The position numbers and the translations under genes were made by a program. 64,000 nt of DNA, from positions 1 through 64,000 of the IMG/VR virus record IMGVR_UViG_3300042934_001067. One strand, 5' to 3'. The notes under the pieces are model-generated. The model was not told where the DNA came from, did no database searches, and saw only the letters and a list, made by a program, of their open reading frames with translations. How positions within the stretch are numbered: position 1 is the stretch's first letter; each line of letters starts with the position of its first letter. The stretch is from a virus. Positions 7,999-16,134 of the stretch are shown here, in pieces.

Positions 7999-8652
7999 CT
8001 ACTCCTCCTGGCCCTTGTCGGTCTCCTCGCCGGGCTTCCCGTCGATGAGGCCGCCGTTGTACTCGGTCTGCTTCCAGCCGATGCCCTCGCTGATGCGGGC
8101 GATGTACGACGAGATCGCCTTCTCCTGCGCGGCGTCGACCGCGTTGTTCGACGAGCCCGCCTTGACCAGCGAGTCGCTCCCCGCCTGCACGATGAACAGC
8201 TGGAGGCGGTAGCCGTGAGAGAACTTGCCGGTGCGGTGCTCGATGCTGGCCTGGCCGTCGAGGTCGGCGACCTCGGTGAGGTAGACCTTCCAGCGCCAGT
8301 TGTGCGGCGGGTAGTTGAAGACGGCCGGGGCGTGCATCTTCCCCGGGGTCCGTGAGTCCCGCGACTGGTGGTCCATGATGGCCCGGCACTTGGCGACGAA
8401 CGCCTCGTGCAGGCGCCAGCTGGCCCCCGCGTGGTCCGCGTTGCGGTCCGGAGACGGCCCGGCCCTGCGGTTCTCGCCGAGATGGCCCGCCACCGTGATG
8501 TCCCGCAGCGTGGCGCCGGTGACGTGCACGACCCGGCCGCCGACCGTCTGCGTGACGGTGGTGTGGATGTCGAAGCCCCAGTCGATCGAGTCGGGGTTGA
8601 TCCGGAAGGTGACCTGCGGTCCTCCAGTGAAGCCCAGGGACGCCAGAGCCAT
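7999..8652 (-). CDS. Baseplate/tail-tip protein following the tape measure
   Basis: 217 residues. The N-terminus (VTFRINPDSIDWGFDIHTT) and a following TQTVGGRVVHVTGATLRDIT segment match the beta-rich proteins placed after the tape measure in contractile tails, which often carry a LysM or hub-adaptor role. The middle (AVFNYPPHNWRWKVYLTEV) resembles the same class. The C-terminus is Lys/Glu-rich. It starts three bases after the tape measure stop codon. The exact family is uncertain. Confidence 0.7.
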   Translation of the reverse strand: MALASLGFTGGPQVTFRINPDSIDWGFDIHTTVTQTVGGRVVHVTGATLRDITVAGHLGENRRAGPSPDRNADHAGASWRLHEAFVAKCRAIMDHQSRDSRTPGKMHAPAVFNYPPHNWRWKVYLTEVADLDGQASIEHRTGKFSHGYRLQLFIVQAGSDSLVKAGSSNNAVDAAQEKAISSYIARISEGIGWKQTEYNGGLIDGKPGEETDKGQEE

Positions 8653-8655
8653 GTC

Positions 8656-10899
8656 CTACTCCTGGTAGCTGGGGTTCGACGGCCACGGGCTCAGCGGGGG
8701 CTGGGCGGTCGCGGCCGAGCCGCTGACACCGGTGGAGTCCATGACGGTCAGCAGACGCCGGGCCTCGGCCGACAGCGTGATCTCCAGCTTCTCCCGGCCC
8801 TTCTTGTCCTTCTCCGTGTGCTTCTTCTCCCACTGGGCGTACGACTCGCCCTCCTTCTCGGTGGCCTTGGCCTCCTTGGAGAAGTCCCGCAGCGGGTCGA
8901 CCTTGTCCTTGCCGACGATCTCCTCGACGGTCTTGCCCGCCTGGTCGCCTTCGACGACGACGGCCTTGCCGGACGCCAGCTCGTTGCGGTGCCGCTTGAT
9001 CGCGTCGGCCAGCGAGACGACCTTCTTGCCGTCCTTTGTCGACACAGCGACCTTCGAGTCGTTGTCGCCCTTGATCTTGTTGAGCAGGTGGTAGACCACC
9101 GGGTCCTCCTGCCCGCCCTCCTTGTCGTGCCAGGCCTGGTAGGCGTTGTAGGCGTCGGAGTTGTGGCCGCCGAAGCCGAGGAAGCCGCCCTCGTGCTCGC
9201 GGTCCAGGTCTCCGCCGAGCGCGCTCTTGCCCGCGCCCGGGCCCCGGTCGTTCTGCGGCGCGCGCATCAGCTCGCCGACACCGGTGACGACCTGGTTCTT
9301 CTTGCTGGTCTCCTTCTGCTTCTTCTTGTCCTCGGCCGACGTCTTCTCCGACTGCGCGGCGGCGCCCTTCTCGTTGTACTGCTGGACCAGCCACATGGCG
9401 GCCTTCACCGGGTCACTTCCCAGGTCCGGGAGGCCGGAGAGGGTCGCGACGGCCTGCGCGAGCGCCGGAGAGTCGTTCGGGTAGAACCTCCGGATCATCT
9501 CCTCGGCGATCTGCTGGACGACGTCCTCAGAGAGTTCGCCCGCGCCGCCTGCCTTGGAGATCTCCTCCTTGATCCACGCCTCGACGCCCGCCTTCAGCAC
9601 GGTCCGGGCGATCGTCTGGTCCAGCTTCGCGTCGGCCGCGAGCTTCCCCGTGACCCCGGCCGTCAGGTAGTCGGACACGCTCATCCCGGTCGTGGACGAG
9701 GCCATGTAGGCCCGGTTCAGGCCCAGGCGCTGGGAGACGTCCACGTCCTGGAAGGACCGGCCGTACCCGATCTTGATCTGCTGCTCGGCCGAGGCGACGT
9801 CTGTCGCGGAGGAGCCGTAGCCGTTCTTGATGGCCGTGTTCATCAGCTGGGTGAACTCGGCGCGCTGCATCTGGGCGTTGATCCCGGCCTTGCCCGCGCT
9901 GTCGGAGACGGCGTTCAGGGCGTCGTTGAGATCGTTGAGGCTGCCCAGGGCGTTCTTCGAGTTCACCTGGAGCTGCTGCAGGCCCTCGTCCACGCTCTGT
10001 CCGCGCCGGGTCTTGCCGTGGTACAGGAAGTTCAGCGCCTCCTGGCGGCCGATGCCGTCCTCGACCTTGGAGTTGTAGCCGAGCTTGGTCACGCCCTTGA
10101 AGGCCTTCCGGGCCTCCTCCGACGAGAACACCATCGGCGTCGACCAGCGGTACACCTCCTCGCTGAACCGCTCACCGAAGCCCGAGACGTTGTCGCCGCC
10201 CTCGATGGACTGGTAGTAGGCGTTCTTGTCCCGCTGGGAGCGGATTTCGGCCGGAATCTGGGTCGCGGCTGACAGAGCGGTGCCCGCCACGGCGCCCCAA
10301 GGGCCGAACGCCAGCCTGCCGACGGCGGGCAGCATGGCCCGCGTCCACGAGCCTGCGCCGGTCGACGAGCCACCACCGCCGCCGCCCGGGTGTGAGGGCG
10401 CGACGACCGGGCCCGGGTACGGGCCGGGCTGGGGCCCGTTGTACGGCGTCGGCCCGTAGGGAGTGCCGTACGGAGACCCATACGGCATGCCGTACGGGTA
10501 CGGGTACGGCATGCCTGGGACGTGCGGAGGGGCAGTTGTGGGCGCCGGGGTCGGTGCAGGAGTCGTCGGCCCAGCAGGGGCTGGAGGCTGAGGCGACGGG
10601 TTGCCGCTCCTGTGCTGGGGCTGGCCGAGGATGACCTGGCTCAGGAAGGACGCCGCCTGCTGCTGTAGCCACTGTCCTGTCGGCGCCACCGCAGGAGGCA
10701 CCTGGCCGCCCAGCAGCGCCTGCGGACTCAGGATGTTCTGGCGGGCCTGGCGCAGCGCACCGGTCGCGCTCGACGGCAGGTTCTGCTGGGTCTGGTTCTG
10801 GTGCATGAGCGCCTGCAGCTGCATGACCAGCCGCTGCAGCGAGCCCGTGAGCCCCTGCGGTGCGCTGCCGCCCCCAGGGGGCGGAGGAGGCGTCGCCAT
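8656..10899 (-). CDS. Tail tape measure protein
   Basis: 747 residues from the ATG at 10899, which overlaps the stop codon of the frameshifted chaperone (TAATG). Residues 1-60 are Gln-rich helix (RLVMQLQALMHQNQTQQN), then ~130 residues of Pro/Tyr/Gly repeats (PYGMPYGSPYGTPYGPTPYN), a hydrophobic stretch near 190-225 (LPAVGRLAFGPWGAVAGTALSA), and a long alpha-helical, Lys/Glu-rich remainder. Position right after the G/GT chaperones and before baseplate genes fixes the role. By the usual rule of about 1.5 Angstrom per residue the tail would be about 110 nm. Confidence 0.88.
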   Translation of the reverse strand: MATPPPPPGGGSAPQGLTGSLQRLVMQLQALMHQNQTQQNLPSSATGALRQARQNILSPQALLGGQVPPAVAPTGQWLQQQAASFLSQVILGQPQHRSGNPSPQPPAPAGPTTPAPTPAPTTAPPHVPGMPYPYPYGMPYGSPYGTPYGPTPYNGPQPGPYPGPVVAPSHPGGGGGGSSTGAGSWTRAMLPAVGRLAFGPWGAVAGTALSAATQIPAEIRSQRDKNAYYQSIEGGDNVSGFGERFSEEVYRWSTPMVFSSEEARKAFKGVTKLGYNSKVEDGIGRQEALNFLYHGKTRRGQSVDEGLQQLQVNSKNALGSLNDLNDALNAVSDSAGKAGINAQMQRAEFTQLMNTAIKNGYGSSATDVASAEQQIKIGYGRSFQDVDVSQRLGLNRAYMASSTTGMSVSDYLTAGVTGKLAADAKLDQTIARTVLKAGVEAWIKEEISKAGGAGELSEDVVQQIAEEMIRRFYPNDSPALAQAVATLSGLPDLGSDPVKAAMWLVQQYNEKGAAAQSEKTSAEDKKKQKETSKKNQVVTGVGELMRAPQNDRGPGAGKSALGGDLDREHEGGFLGFGGHNSDAYNAYQAWHDKEGGQEDPVVYHLLNKIKGDNDSKVAVSTKDGKKVVSLADAIKRHRNELASGKAVVVEGDQAGKTVEEIVGKDKVDPLRDFSKEAKATEKEGESYAQWEKKHTEKDKKGREKLEITLSAEARRLLTVMDSTGVSGSAATAQPPLSPWPSNPSYQE

Positions 10900-11836
10900 T
10901 ACTGCCACTCCCGATCGAATCCGTCGGCCATGTCCGGCACCGGTGGAACATCCGCGCTCGCGCGCTCCTGGCCGGACACCGTGACCCGCGAGGAGGACAG
11001 GACCTCCTGCATGCGCTCCCAGTCGTCCGCCGACGCATCGTTCTGCCAGTCGACGGCGGAGTAGTCGAAGTCCCTGTCGTCGTCCGCCGCCGGGTCGAAG
11101 TCGTCGTCGGAGTCCGGCTCCCGCTCGATGACCTCCTGCGGATCGCGACCGGCCGCCAGGAGAGCCAGCTTCAGCCGCTCTTCCTGCTCGTCACCGGCAG
11201 CCCAGCCGTCCGCGAGGATGAGCAGCTCCAGGCCGAACTGCTGCACCCTGGACAGGCGCCGTCCCGAGAGCAGGCCCCGCCGCTCAGCGATCCGCAGATG
11301 GCGTTCCAGCCACGGGTCTACGCGGCCGGGCCGAAGGCTTTTCCCATGGCCTCGACGACCTCGGCCACCTTGTCCTCCAGCTCCAGGTACTCCTGCCAGA
11401 CTCGGTTGATGGTCGGCTGGTACCAGTTGGCCTTGACGTACCCGAACCGCCGGTGCGCCCACTCGGCCAGGTCCTGGTCCTCGCCGTACGGAGACGGCAG
11501 CGCCTCGCCGTCGACCGAGTCCACGCACATCGCGACGACCGCCGTGGTGTACGCGAGCTGCTCGCCGCCGTCCTTGTACTTCGCCGCGACCTGGGCCACG
11601 GCGAGCTGGTCGTCTACGCCCAGGGTGCGGATGACGAAGGTGTGGCCGAGCCAGGAGAACTCCTTGGCCAGGGCGCCCAGGTAGGTGAGCCCCTTGAAGG
11701 GCTCGGCGTACTGCTGGTCGAAGGACGGCAGGTCCGAGCCGTCCGCGCCCTTCAGTGGTGCCGACGGCTCCGGCGTGGTGGCCTTGCGGCCCGGCCGGTC
11801 GGCGGGGTCGTAGGTGCCGTAGGTGGTGTCCGTCAT
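10899..11836 (-). CDS. Tail assembly chaperone GT (product of -1 frameshift)
   Basis: Fusion made by reading the 172-residue gene from 11836 and slipping back one base at the GGGAAAA heptamer (11339-11345). After ATG-GGA-AAA the -1 frame continues AGC CTT CGG... and gives SLRPGRVDPWLERHL, then GLLSGRRLSRVQQFGLELL and an acidic tail, ending at 10899. The extension has no start codon or SD of its own that would suggest independent translation, and in its own frame the part upstream of the slip site is Arg/Gly-rich noise. This is the classical lambda G/GT arrangement directly before the tape measure. Total length about 312 residues. Confidence 0.82.
11318..11836 (-). CDS. Tail assembly chaperone G (unshifted product)
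   Basis: 172 residues from ATG 11836. N-terminus is Pro/Thr-rich; the core has the compact helical pattern of tail chaperones (LAKEFSWLGHTFVIRTLGVD, DLAEWAHRRFGYVKANWYQ). It ends EAMGKAFGPAA seven codons past the slippery site. It binds the tape measure during tail assembly. It starts five bases after the tube gene ends, so it is probably expressed with it. Confidence comes from gene order plus the slippery site. Confidence 0.82.
   Translation of the reverse strand: MTDTTYGTYDPADRPGRKATTPEPSAPLKGADGSDLPSFDQQYAEPFKGLTYLGALAKEFSWLGHTFVIRTLGVDDQLAVAQVAAKYKDGGEQLAYTTAVVAMCVDSVDGEALPSPYGEDQDLAEWAHRRFGYVKANWYQPTINRVWQEYLELEDKVAEVVEAMGKAFGPAA
11339..11345 (-). other. Programmed -1 frameshift site GGGAAAA
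   Basis: On the minus strand the zero-frame codons are ATG GGA AAA, giving X XXY YYZ = G GGA AAA. Slipping by -1 joins chaperone G to the extension ending at 10899. A zero-frame stop lies seven codons downstream. Confidence 0.82.
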
Positions 11837-11841
11837 CCCGG

Positions 11842-12345
11842 TCACCGCAGCCGGGTGGAGTGGGTGTACGCGCAGACCACGGGCTTGGCGACGTCCAGGC
11901 CGCCGACCGTCAGGGTGTCGCCGTCCATGATGTCGACGATCGTGACGTTGTGGTAGATCTTGCCGCGCCAGCGCGAGGGGTTGGACTCGGTGCCCGGCGG
12001 CTTGATGATCGTCTGCGCGGTGACGTAGTTCGCGGTCCGGGCCAGACGGTCGAAGATCTCGACGATGTTGTTCGTCCCGGCCATCCCGGCCATCTGCTCC
12101 CAGTGCGCCTGGTTCCACAGCTCCTGGATCGTGAGCTGCAGCGTGGCGCCGCCCAGGACCCGGGACGTCGCGATCTCCACCGGCGTCCGGGCACCGAGGG
12201 GCTGGATGAAGGCGTACGGCTGGCCCTTGTCCGACCAGGCGCGCTGCCCGGCGTCCTCCACCGAGTTGAGGAACGCGATCGGCTTACCGGCATAGACGAA
12301 AGTGGAGTATCCACTTCCCGTTACGCGGACCTTTCCTGCAGGCAC
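11842..12345 (-). CDS. Tail tube protein
   Basis: About 167 residues. Several in-frame GTG codons (12372, 12354, 12351, 12345) compete; 12345 has the best-spaced upstream purine run, so the N-terminus is uncertain by nine residues. Beta-rich sequence with VRVTGSGYSTFVYAGKPIAF, TLQLTIQELWNQAHWEQMAG and a final DTLTVGGLDVAKPVVCAYTH fits the gp19-like tube family (~140-190 residues). It lies between sheath and tail chaperones in transcription order, the standard place. A promoter-like element (12369-12404) stands directly upstream. Confidence 0.82.
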   Translation of the reverse strand: MPAGKVRVTGSGYSTFVYAGKPIAFLNSVEDAGQRAWSDKGQPYAFIQPLGARTPVEIATSRVLGGATLQLTIQELWNQAHWEQMAGMAGTNNIVEIFDRLARTANYVTAQTIIKPPGTESNPSRWRGKIYHNVTIVDIMDGDTLTVGGLDVAKPVVCAYTHSTRLR

Positions 12346-12368
12346 GCTCACCACCCCATCCGTAGGTC

Positions 12369-12404
12369 TCACCCACTGGGGCGGGATGGGCGGCGACGGA
12401 CAGG
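12369..12404 (-). promoter_or_regulatory. Late promoter-like element of the tube gene
   Basis: Minus strand CTGTCC, 20 bases, AGTGGGTGAG; a slightly diverged second box. It explains why CCCACTGGG, which recalls the partition palindrome, occurs here. Confidence 0.4.
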
Positions 12405-12433
12405 AAGCTGCGGTGCGGGGACACTGCGGGCGC

Positions 12434-12439
12434 TAGATT
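12434..12439 (+). promoter_or_regulatory. -10 box of a leaderless plus-strand gene
   Basis: TAGATT ends six bases before the ATG at 12446, so transcription would begin at or next to the start codon. No SD precedes the gene. Confidence 0.4.
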
Positions 12440-12445
12440 GCGGGC

Positions 12446-12760
12446 ATGGACCAGGAATGGCAGGCAAGGGCCGTCGCTCACAACGTCACCTTCCCGAGCG
12501 GTGAGCAGTACAAGGCCCTGCACAAGCGCCTCGGAGGGGTCGTCAAGCACGAGGCCGACGACCGTCTGAGGTTGGTGTGGCGAGTCAAGGCACCGACCTT
12601 CGAACAGGCCGTCGAGATCGCCAGGGAGCAGGCGAGCTGCGCTGTGTCACTCGACCTCGGCAACCACGGAACTCTCAGGCAGCTGCACGTGATTCACGCC
12701 GACGACATCGCGGCCGACCGCAAGGAGATCCTCGCCGCTCTCGGCATCGAGGAGAGCTGA
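12446..12760 (+). CDS. Plus-strand accessory protein, unknown
   Basis: 104 residues, probably leaderless. Sequence MDQEWQARAVAHNVTFPSGE, then KALHKRLGGVVKHEADDRL and an alpha/beta-like remainder ending DRKEILAALGIEES. Soluble, no signal peptide or known motif. It sits alone, opposite to the surrounding tail genes, between tube and sheath, and ends at a strong bidirectional terminator. Such single inserted genes (morons) are typically expressed in the lysogen; that is inference from orientation and private promoter. Confidence 0.7.
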   Translation: MDQEWQARAVAHNVTFPSGEQYKALHKRLGGVVKHEADDRLRLVWRVKAPTFEQAVEIAREQASCAVSLDLGNHGTLRQLHVIHADDIAADRKEILAALGIEES

Positions 12761-12765
12761 CAGCA

Positions 12766-12799
12766 GAGGACCCCCGGCGCCCTCACACCGGGGGTCCTC
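12766..12799. terminator. Bidirectional terminator
   Basis: Perfect 12-bp stem GAGGACCCCCGG/CCGGGGGTCCTC, ten-base loop, between convergent gene ends (plus gene at 12760, sheath at 12844). Confidence 0.7.
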
Positions 12800-12843
12800 C
12801 ATAAAGCGCGGCAGGGGCCCGTCACGACGCCTGCCACGCGGGC

Positions 12844-14373
12844 TCAGGCCGTCTCCTCCGTGACCTCCGTGGTCGTGTCGCCCGTCGACAGGTCGACCGC
12901 GAACTTGATCACGATGTAGTTCATCGGGATCGGCGGCTTGTACGAGAACGTCCCCTCGATCACCGACGGGTCCGCCGACAGCTGCCGCACCTGCACGTTG
13001 GCGTACGAGACGATCACCTCGTCTGACACCGCCTGCTCCAGCAGACCGATTAGCGACGACTTCACGCTGATCGTCATCTCCGTCGTGATCGGCTCACCGA
13101 TCAGCCCCGAGTTCTGCATCCCCGTCTGCAGCATCTGCAGCAGGGTGTCGCCGACCCGGGTCATCGAGATCTCCTGCGTGAGCACCGACGTCATCAGCGT
13201 CGACACCCCGTGCCGCACGATCAGCTGCGACGCCTGGTTGATCTCCGCCACCGCCACGCCGGACTTCGACAGGTTGTTCTTGAACGTCCTGGTCATGGCC
13301 TGCGCGATCGTCGCGGGCAGGCCCGTGAACGAGGTCAGCGACTGGTTCGTCAGCCCCCGCGCCACCGGGTTGCGCGCCAGGCGCCCCGCCATTGCGGCCG
13401 CCAGGTAGAACCCGTCGACCTCCGTGGAGGCGTTGACCGCCGAGTTGAACGCCAGCAGCCGGTTCGGATAGGCCAGCACCAGCCGCTTGCTGCCCTGCTG
13501 AATCGCCAGCTGGTCGTGCCCGGTCGTGTTGTCGTACGTCGTCGCCACACCCGTGAACGCGATCCGACCGTAGCCGTCCTCCGCCGCCGTCTCGCAGTGG
13601 TTCTTCACGTCGGCCAGCAGGTTCGCCACGTTCGTCGGCGTGTGCGCGTCGTAGGCGCCGTCCACCAGCAGCGGCACCAGCATCTGGGCCCGGTAGTCCG
13701 TCTCCAGCTTCTTGTACGCCGCCTGCAGCTGCGCCCGGTAGTCCCCGGCCGTCGGGTTCGTCGCCACACACAGTACGCTCGACGCGCCGTTCTCCAGCGC
13801 GATCTTCGCCGCCAGCGTCAGCGGCGAGGCCACCTGCGAGGCCGTCGGATCCGTCGGCGCGACTGACACCAGCGACGGACCGTACGCGGCCACCACCTGG
13901 TCGAAGTCCTCGAAAAGCGTCGGCTCGTAGTACGTCGCCGACGTGAACGCGTACGTGACCCGGACCTGATCGCCGTCCTTCAGCCCGTTCGGGCTGGGCT
14001 GCGTCAGGTCGCCCTCGTCCGCCGACAGCCGTCGGATCTTCGTGATCGCGGTAGGCGCACCACCGGACCCGGCCACGACCTCGAAGGTGTAGTCGGTGTT
14101 GTACTCCATCACCACGCCCGCCAGGGACGTCACCACCGGCGCAGCAATCGCAGGCGGACCGACGACCGCCGTGATGTAGACGCCCTTCTGCGTCAGCGCG
14201 GTGGCCGAGCCGGAGTAGACCGTCACCACCTCGGAGAACGTCTCGTAGCCCAGCGCGGGCCCGATCAGCGTCACGGTCGAGGTCGACACCGAACGCGGGG
14301 TGACCGTAGGAGTCGATTCGTCGGAGACGTAGACGCCAGGCGGCGTGTACGTCGCAGAAGAGATGTCGGGCAT
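12844..14373 (-). CDS. Tail sheath protein
   Basis: 509 residues from ATG 14373 (a GTG three codons earlier is also possible). The N-terminus YTPPGVYVSDESTPTVTPRS followed by STSTVTLIGPALGY is the sheath signature (xxxPGVYvxE). The C-terminal third has RTFKNNLSKSGVAVAEINQ and a final VIEGTFSYKPPIPMNYIVIK, as in sheath subunits that contract on infection. It establishes that the particle is a contractile-tailed virus. A promoter-like element and a ~300-base structured non-coding segment lie upstream. Confidence 0.93.
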   Translation of the reverse strand: MPDISSATYTPPGVYVSDESTPTVTPRSVSTSTVTLIGPALGYETFSEVVTVYSGSATALTQKGVYITAVVGPPAIAAPVVTSLAGVVMEYNTDYTFEVVAGSGGAPTAITKIRRLSADEGDLTQPSPNGLKDGDQVRVTYAFTSATYYEPTLFEDFDQVVAAYGPSLVSVAPTDPTASQVASPLTLAAKIALENGASSVLCVATNPTAGDYRAQLQAAYKKLETDYRAQMLVPLLVDGAYDAHTPTNVANLLADVKNHCETAAEDGYGRIAFTGVATTYDNTTGHDQLAIQQGSKRLVLAYPNRLLAFNSAVNASTEVDGFYLAAAMAGRLARNPVARGLTNQSLTSFTGLPATIAQAMTRTFKNNLSKSGVAVAEINQASQLIVRHGVSTLMTSVLTQEISMTRVGDTLLQMLQTGMQNSGLIGEPITTEMTISVKSSLIGLLEQAVSDEVIVSYANVQVRQLSADPSVIEGTFSYKPPIPMNYIVIKFAVDLSTGDTTTEVTEETA

Positions 14374-14401
14374 GCCACCCACCAGTCGCGTCGGTCATCT
14401 G

Positions 14402-14437
14402 TCACCTCTTGAGGGCGAATCAGCCGCCACGGACAGC
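14402..14437 (-). promoter_or_regulatory. Late promoter-like element of the sheath gene
   Basis: Minus strand CTGTCC, 20 bases, AAGAGGTGA; ends 28 bases before the sheath ATG. Confidence 0.5.
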
Positions 14438-14439
14438 AG

Positions 14440-14715
14440 GAGCTGTTAAGGTCGCGAGCGAAGGTGGTGGGGAGCCAACGGCCTCCAGAGCAGAAGGACC
14501 CCCACGATTCCGGGCTACAGGCCGTGCAGGAGCCAGGGCAGGAACTCCCGAAGAGCGGCTGCAACCGCTACTTCGCAGACGGGACGAATGCCCCCACCTC
14601 TGCACGGCCGTAGTTTCCTTGTGAATCGCTGGAGCCCCTTGGTGGGCTGCCGGGATCAGGTCGGAGCCAGGCAACTGGATCCCTCCACCCCAAGAGGTGG
14701 TTGCGGCCCCCGGAG
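14440..14715 (-). ncRNA. Structured non-coding spacer, candidate RNA
   Basis: About 280 bases without a convincing gene. On the minus strand a 10-bp helix pairs 14600-14609 with 14520-14529 (GGCCGTGCAG/CTGCACGGCC) and encloses an AGCGG/CCGCT hairpin (14554-14569). The segment lies upstream of the sheath promoter element and downstream of the 211-residue gene. It may be a small RNA or an RNA element; no known family recognised. Confidence 0.3.
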
Positions 14716-14735
14716 CCCTCCAGGGGGCTCCATCA
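14716..14735 (-). terminator. Hairpin at the end of the tail-completion gene
   Basis: GGAGCCC/GGGCTCC stem that includes the stop codon of the 211-residue gene. Confidence 0.4.
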
Positions 14736-15368
14736 GTGCCAGACATCGAAGCCCTCGCCGCGCGCCTCGTTGTCCAGGGTCAGGTCGACCGTCGGCGTGA
14801 TCTGGATCTTCGACAGCGGCACGATGACGCCGGTCTCCGGGTCGGCCGCGAAGTCCCCGATCAGGTCCACGGCCAGCGTCCGCTCGTACAGCACCTCGTC
14901 CGTGCCCCACGGCGTCCCCGGCTCGGCCGACTCACCCGTCGACTCGATCTCGTCCGTGCGCAGCGTCAGGTCGATCAGGTCGTTGGCCTCCAAGTAGGCC
15001 CGGAACCGGCTGCGCGCTGTGTCGAACCCCGAGAACGCGACCGTCGCGATCAGCTCGTCGTAAACCCGGTCCCGCTCCACGCTCGTCAGCGCGACGATGA
15101 CGAACTCCCAGGACCCCTCGAACTTGAAGCGCGTGTACGGATGCGTCCGGCCGCCGGTCACCGGGTCGACGTCCTCGGTGTGCTTCACACCGGCCTGCTT
15201 CAGCGGCCCCGTGTCTGAGTAGCGCACCCACACCTGCGGCAGCCGGATCTGCTTGACCGGGTACTCCAGCGAGCACCGCAGCCCCCGGAACTCTGCTACC
15301 GGGTACTGCTCGTCGAACACCGCCTGCAGCGCCTCGACCGCGAGCGCCTTGACCTTGGTGATGTACAC
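14733..15368 (-). CDS. Neck/tail completion-like protein
   Basis: 211 residues from a GTG with SD GGAGGAGGGG. The start YITKVKALAVEALQAVFDEQ, middle TRFKFEGSWEFVIVALTSVE and end recall small tail-terminator proteins that cap the tube and sheath, with a helix followed by mixed beta strands. It is the last gene before the sheath, where tail-completion proteins are encoded. Family assignment is by position and overall pattern only. Confidence 0.65.
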   Translation of the reverse strand: MYITKVKALAVEALQAVFDEQYPVAEFRGLRCSLEYPVKQIRLPQVWVRYSDTGPLKQAGVKHTEDVDPVTGGRTHPYTRFKFEGSWEFVIVALTSVERDRVYDELIATVAFSGFDTARSRFRAYLEANDLIDLTLRTDEIESTGESAEPGTPWGTDEVLYERTLAVDLIGDFAADPETGVIVPLSKIQITPTVDLTLDNEARGEGFDVWH

Positions 15369-15384
15369 GTACGCCCCTCCTCCG

Positions 15385-15420
15385 TCACCCCTTGAGGGCG
15401 CGATGGGAGGGGCGAACAGG
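15385..15420 (-). promoter_or_regulatory. Late promoter-like element
   Basis: Minus strand CTGTTC, 20 bases, AAGGGGTGA; ends 16 bases before the GTG of the 211-residue gene. Confidence 0.5.
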
Positions 15421-15426
15421 CATGGG

Positions 15427-16134
15427 TCAGTAGTGGTCGTCCTCGTCGTGGTGACCGAGGTCCTCTTCGCCGATCACGGTGAAACCGTGCTTGGACCGGA
15501 CGTCGTCGTCGTTGTTGCCCCGGTGGTTTCCGTTGCCGTCATACTGCGGGTCCTTCTCGACCGGCCCGTTGGGATGGACCTCGTAGACGCGAGCCTGGCC
15601 GCCGTGGGTCATCGCGGCCTGGTCGGCGTAGTGCTCCGCGCTCGACCGGCTGGTGGCGTAGGCGTAGCCAGGCTCGTGGACGCCGAGGTTGTTGCCGAAG
15701 TTTCCCTTGGTCCCGTGGTTGGGGTGCACCTGCTCCAGGTCCTTGACTGTGGTGCCGTGCCAGTACCTCGGCGCGGGTTCGCCCTCGGGGTCGGATGCCT
15801 GGTCGTGGAGATGTACCGGCACCGGTCCGTGGCCCATGTTCTGCAACGCCTTCAGCAGGTGCGCATGGTGCAGGTGGTCCTCTGGATGTGTCTCCGAGCC
15901 GTCGGCGTGGTGGTAGATGTTCTCGCCGTGGTCGGTGATGTTCAGCCCGAGCTGGCCGTGCCGCTCCGGACTGTAGCCGTGCTGGCTGATCGAGTCGCTT
16001 AGCCTGCGGACGTGCTTGTCGTCCAGACGGTCGTACGCATGTCCCACATCCAGTTCCGAGGGGTCGATGTGCTCCTCGGAATCGATCGGCGCCCACTTAC
16101 CCAACTTGTTGATCTCCGACCAGACCAGCGTCAT
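15427..16134 (-). CDS. ParB-nuclease-like plus Arr-like ADP-ribosyltransferase protein
   Basis: 235 residues. The C-terminal half aligns by eye with rifampin ADP-ribosyltransferase (Arr): RYWHGTTVKDL (H126) for the NAD-binding His, GYAYATS (Y157/Y159) for the Tyr, ARVYEVHPNGPVEKDP (D195) for the GPVEDDP loop, then FTVIGEE. The first ~110 residues resemble a ParB/sulfiredoxin-like fold (HVRRLSDSISQHGYSP, then HLLKALQNMGHGPVPVHLHD). Small Arr enzymes are ~140 residues, so this is a two-domain form. It overlaps the next upstream gene (ATGA) in a structural operon, so it may be packaged and injected. Substrate unknown; rifamycin resistance is only one option. Confidence 0.7.
   Translation of the reverse strand: MTLVWSEINKLGKWAPIDSEEHIDPSELDVGHAYDRLDDKHVRRLSDSISQHGYSPERHGQLGLNITDHGENIYHHADGSETHPEDHLHHAHLLKALQNMGHGPVPVHLHDQASDPEGEPAPRYWHGTTVKDLEQVHPNHGTKGNFGNNLGVHEPGYAYATSRSSAEHYADQAAMTHGGQARVYEVHPNGPVEKDPQYDGNGNHRGNNDDDVRSKHGFTVIGEEDLGHHDEDDHY

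Noticed and set aside
12360-12380. Degenerate fourth parS palindrome (CCCACTGGG core)
   Set aside because: Arms do not match the 19-bp palindrome, and the sequence is fully explained by a late promoter-like element.
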